Source: Stieleria neptunia
Lineage (GTDB): Bacteria > Planctomycetota > Planctomycetia > Pirellulales > Pirellulaceae
Reading direction: 5' to 3'
DNA: 64,000 bases
Assembly: GCF_007754155.1 (NCBI RefSeq)
Contig: NZ_CP037423.1
Location: 10,474,938 to 10,538,937, forward strand
Shown: piece by piece, positions 63,995 through 64,000 of the stretch
Layout of the letters: every line of letters starts with the position of its first letter
Position numbering within the stretch: position 1 is the stretch's first letter
The notes under the pieces: model-generated
Database searches by the model: none
What the model was told of the DNA's origin: nothing
What the model saw: the letters and a program-made list of their open reading frames with translations, nothing else
Made by a program: the position numbers and the translations under genes

Positions 63995-64000
63995 CGACGG

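Overview
The window looks like a chromosome segment of a marine-type planctomycete, most likely family Pirellulaceae (Rhodopirellula/Stieleria-like). It is GC-rich and carries families that are very frequent in that phylum: several sulfatases, a DUF1501 plus DUF1549/DUF1553 cytochrome pair, a large PVC-type CxxCH haem protein, serine/threonine kinases paired with ECF sigma factors, and an RTX-like protein with a planctomycete-style N-terminus. No phage, transposase, CRISPR array, rRNA or tRNA was seen. Species assignment is inference.

Layout. 1-7.2 kb: deoC (cut by the left edge), a membrane Ser/Thr kinase, trpE, and the overlapping pair mcsA-mcsB (protein-arginine kinase system). 7.4-21.8 kb: a catabolic block for sulfated glycans. 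It holds a 1316-residue SGNH/propeller/cupredoxin/cytochrome c protein, a sulfatase, a GH2 hydrolase fused to a second sulfatase, and a divergent DUF1549/DUF1553-DUF1501 operon. 22-26.3 kb (minus strand): a tightly packed operon of zinc-ribbon membrane protein, HD phosphohydrolase, glucosamine-6-phosphate deaminase and YpdA-like flavoprotein. 26.5-28.2 kb: trmL and a convergent TPR protein. 28.5-44.5 kb: regulation and surface genes. These are a membrane protein with two HPt domains, an NtrC-type regulator with its histidine kinase, an ECF sigma/Ser-Thr kinase pair, a small acidic lipoprotein, a third sulfatase, an RTX-like protein, an ECF sigma/FecR-like anti-sigma pair, and an HtrA protease. 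44.6-52.3 kb: a DksA/TraR-type zinc finger protein with a clear intrinsic terminator, a giant FHA/coiled-coil membrane protein, a dihydropyrimidinase and a small membrane protein. 52.5-64 kb (minus strand): a four-gene cluster of a very large unknown protein (reaching the right edge), a MoxR-type AAA+ ATPase, a DUF5682-vWA fusion and a SWIM zinc-finger protein.

The last cluster is the best candidate for a poorly described system. Its gene content matches the E. coli yehL-yehM-yehP-yehQ neighbourhood, but the yehM-like and yehP-like parts are one polypeptide, and a >1430-residue protein of unknown function leads the cluster. A perfect 30-bp inverted repeat separates the giant gene from the ATPase gene.

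The intergenic DNA is rich in non-coding structure: a 195-bp palindromic composite element present in two near-full copies plus a fragment, a 14-bp tandem array of 8 copies, shared hairpin repeats, and short tandem duplications. Several regulatory proteins also carry in-frame tandem repeats with periods of 12, 18, 24 or 30 bp. All family assignments come from reading motifs in the translations; no database search was run.
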